This document shows positions 63,676 through 64,000 of a stretch of 64,000 nt of DNA, piece by piece. Positions within the stretch are counted from its first letter, which is position 1. Each line of letters opens with the position of its first letter. The DNA comes from Candidatus Sulfopaludibacter sp. SbA3 (GTDB lineage: Bacteria; Acidobacteriota; Terriglobia; Bryobacterales; Bryobacteraceae). A program made the position numbers and the translations under genes. The notes under the pieces are model-generated. The model was not told the DNA's origin. It did not search any database and saw nothing but the letters and a program-made list of their open reading frames with translations. Where the stretch lies: the NCBI GenBank assembly GCA_945890485.1, contig CAMDCN010000013.1, forward strand, positions 123,809 through 187,808. Reading direction: 5' to 3'.

Positions 63676-63953
63676 GAAAAAGCTGCGGTAACATCGCTTG
63701 AACGCAAGCGACGAATAACGGAGCAGGGAAGCGAAAGCGACCCGAAGCGGTTGAGACGGCAAGTGGGCCCAGAGCGGTAATGGTGGTCCTGGCGTAGTCT
63801 CGTTTCACAAGTTTTCCGAGTTTTGGTAACCGGGAACTAGATAGGATGCGGAAGCGTCTTTCCTAGCTCAGGAAGCCGAAAAGCCTTTCGAGGCCGGCGA
63901 TGAGCGACTCTTTTAGACTCTTAATGGGTTTAGATCGGTTGCGGGGTCGTCCA

Positions 63954-63966
63954 GATCTTTGACAAT
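63954..63966 (+). promoter_or_regulatory. boxA-like antitermination site
   Basis: GATCTTTGACAAT matches the core of rRNA-leader boxA (consensus TGCTCTTTRACA), which recruits NusB/NusE to make transcription resistant to Rho. Its place just before the window end suggests that 16S rRNA begins shortly downstream. Confidence 0.65.
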
Positions 63967-64000
63967 CTGGTTGGATGTTCAAGTAGCAAATACGTCAAGT

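Larger units (their letters stand above)
63538..64000 (+). other. Leader region of an rRNA operon (5' part)
   Basis: No believable coding frame. It holds a promoter-like element, several short hairpins (e.g. CGCTTG/CAAGCG at 63695-63710), two copies of GCGAAAGCGAC (63607-63617 and 63731-63741), and a boxA-like sequence close to the window end. This is what lies upstream of 16S rRNA in many bacteria. 16S itself does not begin inside the window. Confidence 0.7.

Noticed and set aside
63569..63808. 79-codon minus-strand ORF in the terminal region
   Set aside because: Such ORFs are commonly called in rRNA leaders by mistake; the region looks like leader RNA and the frame has no supporting features.

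Overview
The window is about 64 kb of GC-rich bacterial chromosome that reads as Acidobacteriota, probably the Bryobacterales/Solibacter side. This is inferred from protein content: a VWFA-related domain of the type named after Acidobacteria (23082-24089), many secreted proteins without close functional labels, orphan Tad-type pilus genes, and DUF4953/DUF5117-type metalloprotease, LamG and sialidase genes typical of these heterotrophs. There is no phage, IS element, integrase or CRISPR array. Genes are packed very tightly: six of ten convergent junctions share exactly four bases, and several divergent start codons lie only 15-60 bp apart.

Layout. 1-10 kb: the 3' part of a Ser/Thr kinase, a DinB-fold protein, a GT87-like membrane glycosyltransferase, an unknown membrane protein with a methyltransferase, a peptidoglycan-binding-like protein, a sialidase, an FkbM methyltransferase with a PPOX-class flavoprotein, a LamG protein and a membrane protein with a long disordered tail. 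10-16 kb (minus strand): a run read as Cas6-like RNase, zinc metalloprotease, SurA-like lipoprotein, then a HipA-like kinase and its partner. The last two are both broken, by a frameshift and an amber codon. 16-20.4 kb: Maf, an EVE protein and an exopolysaccharide export module (Wza-like, GumC/Wzz-like, BY-kinase). 20.4-32 kb: a ketosynthase, a HAD-IIA phosphatase, the VWFA protein with a 1123-residue secreted protein, a 585-residue secreted protein, and a TadE/TadE/TadG set. 32-36.5 kb: lgt, lspA, ileS. 36.5-40 kb: a four-gene cassette (SGNH hydrolase, SxtJ-like, a 49-residue DUF5989 protein, carbamoyltransferase) with the gene content of the sxtI-J-K-L part of saxitoxin clusters. 40-50 kb: a TPR protein, a YjhG/YagF-type dehydratase, a Gfo/Idh/MocA oxidoreductase, a thioredoxin-fold protein, purA, an unknown gene, an ankyrin protein, pheS-pheT, and the RNase P RNA gene on the minus strand directly against the pheT stop codon.

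50.8-63.5 kb is one long plus-strand run and the most interesting part. It holds a PIG-L deacetylase, then the triad circularly permuted ATP-grasp / alpha-E / transglutaminase. After that come an SPFH protein with a zinc ribbon, S-adenosylmethionine decarboxylase, two zinc-ribbon DUF4178 proteins, two very small proteins (one DUF350), a membrane-embedded spermidine synthase and a flavin amine-oxidase-like protein. Together these look like a membrane-associated polyamine system next to a peptide/amide-ligase system.

The last 460 bp contain no convincing gene. They hold a promoter-like element, hairpins and a boxA-like antitermination sequence, so the window probably stops in the leader of an rRNA operon, just before 16S rRNA.
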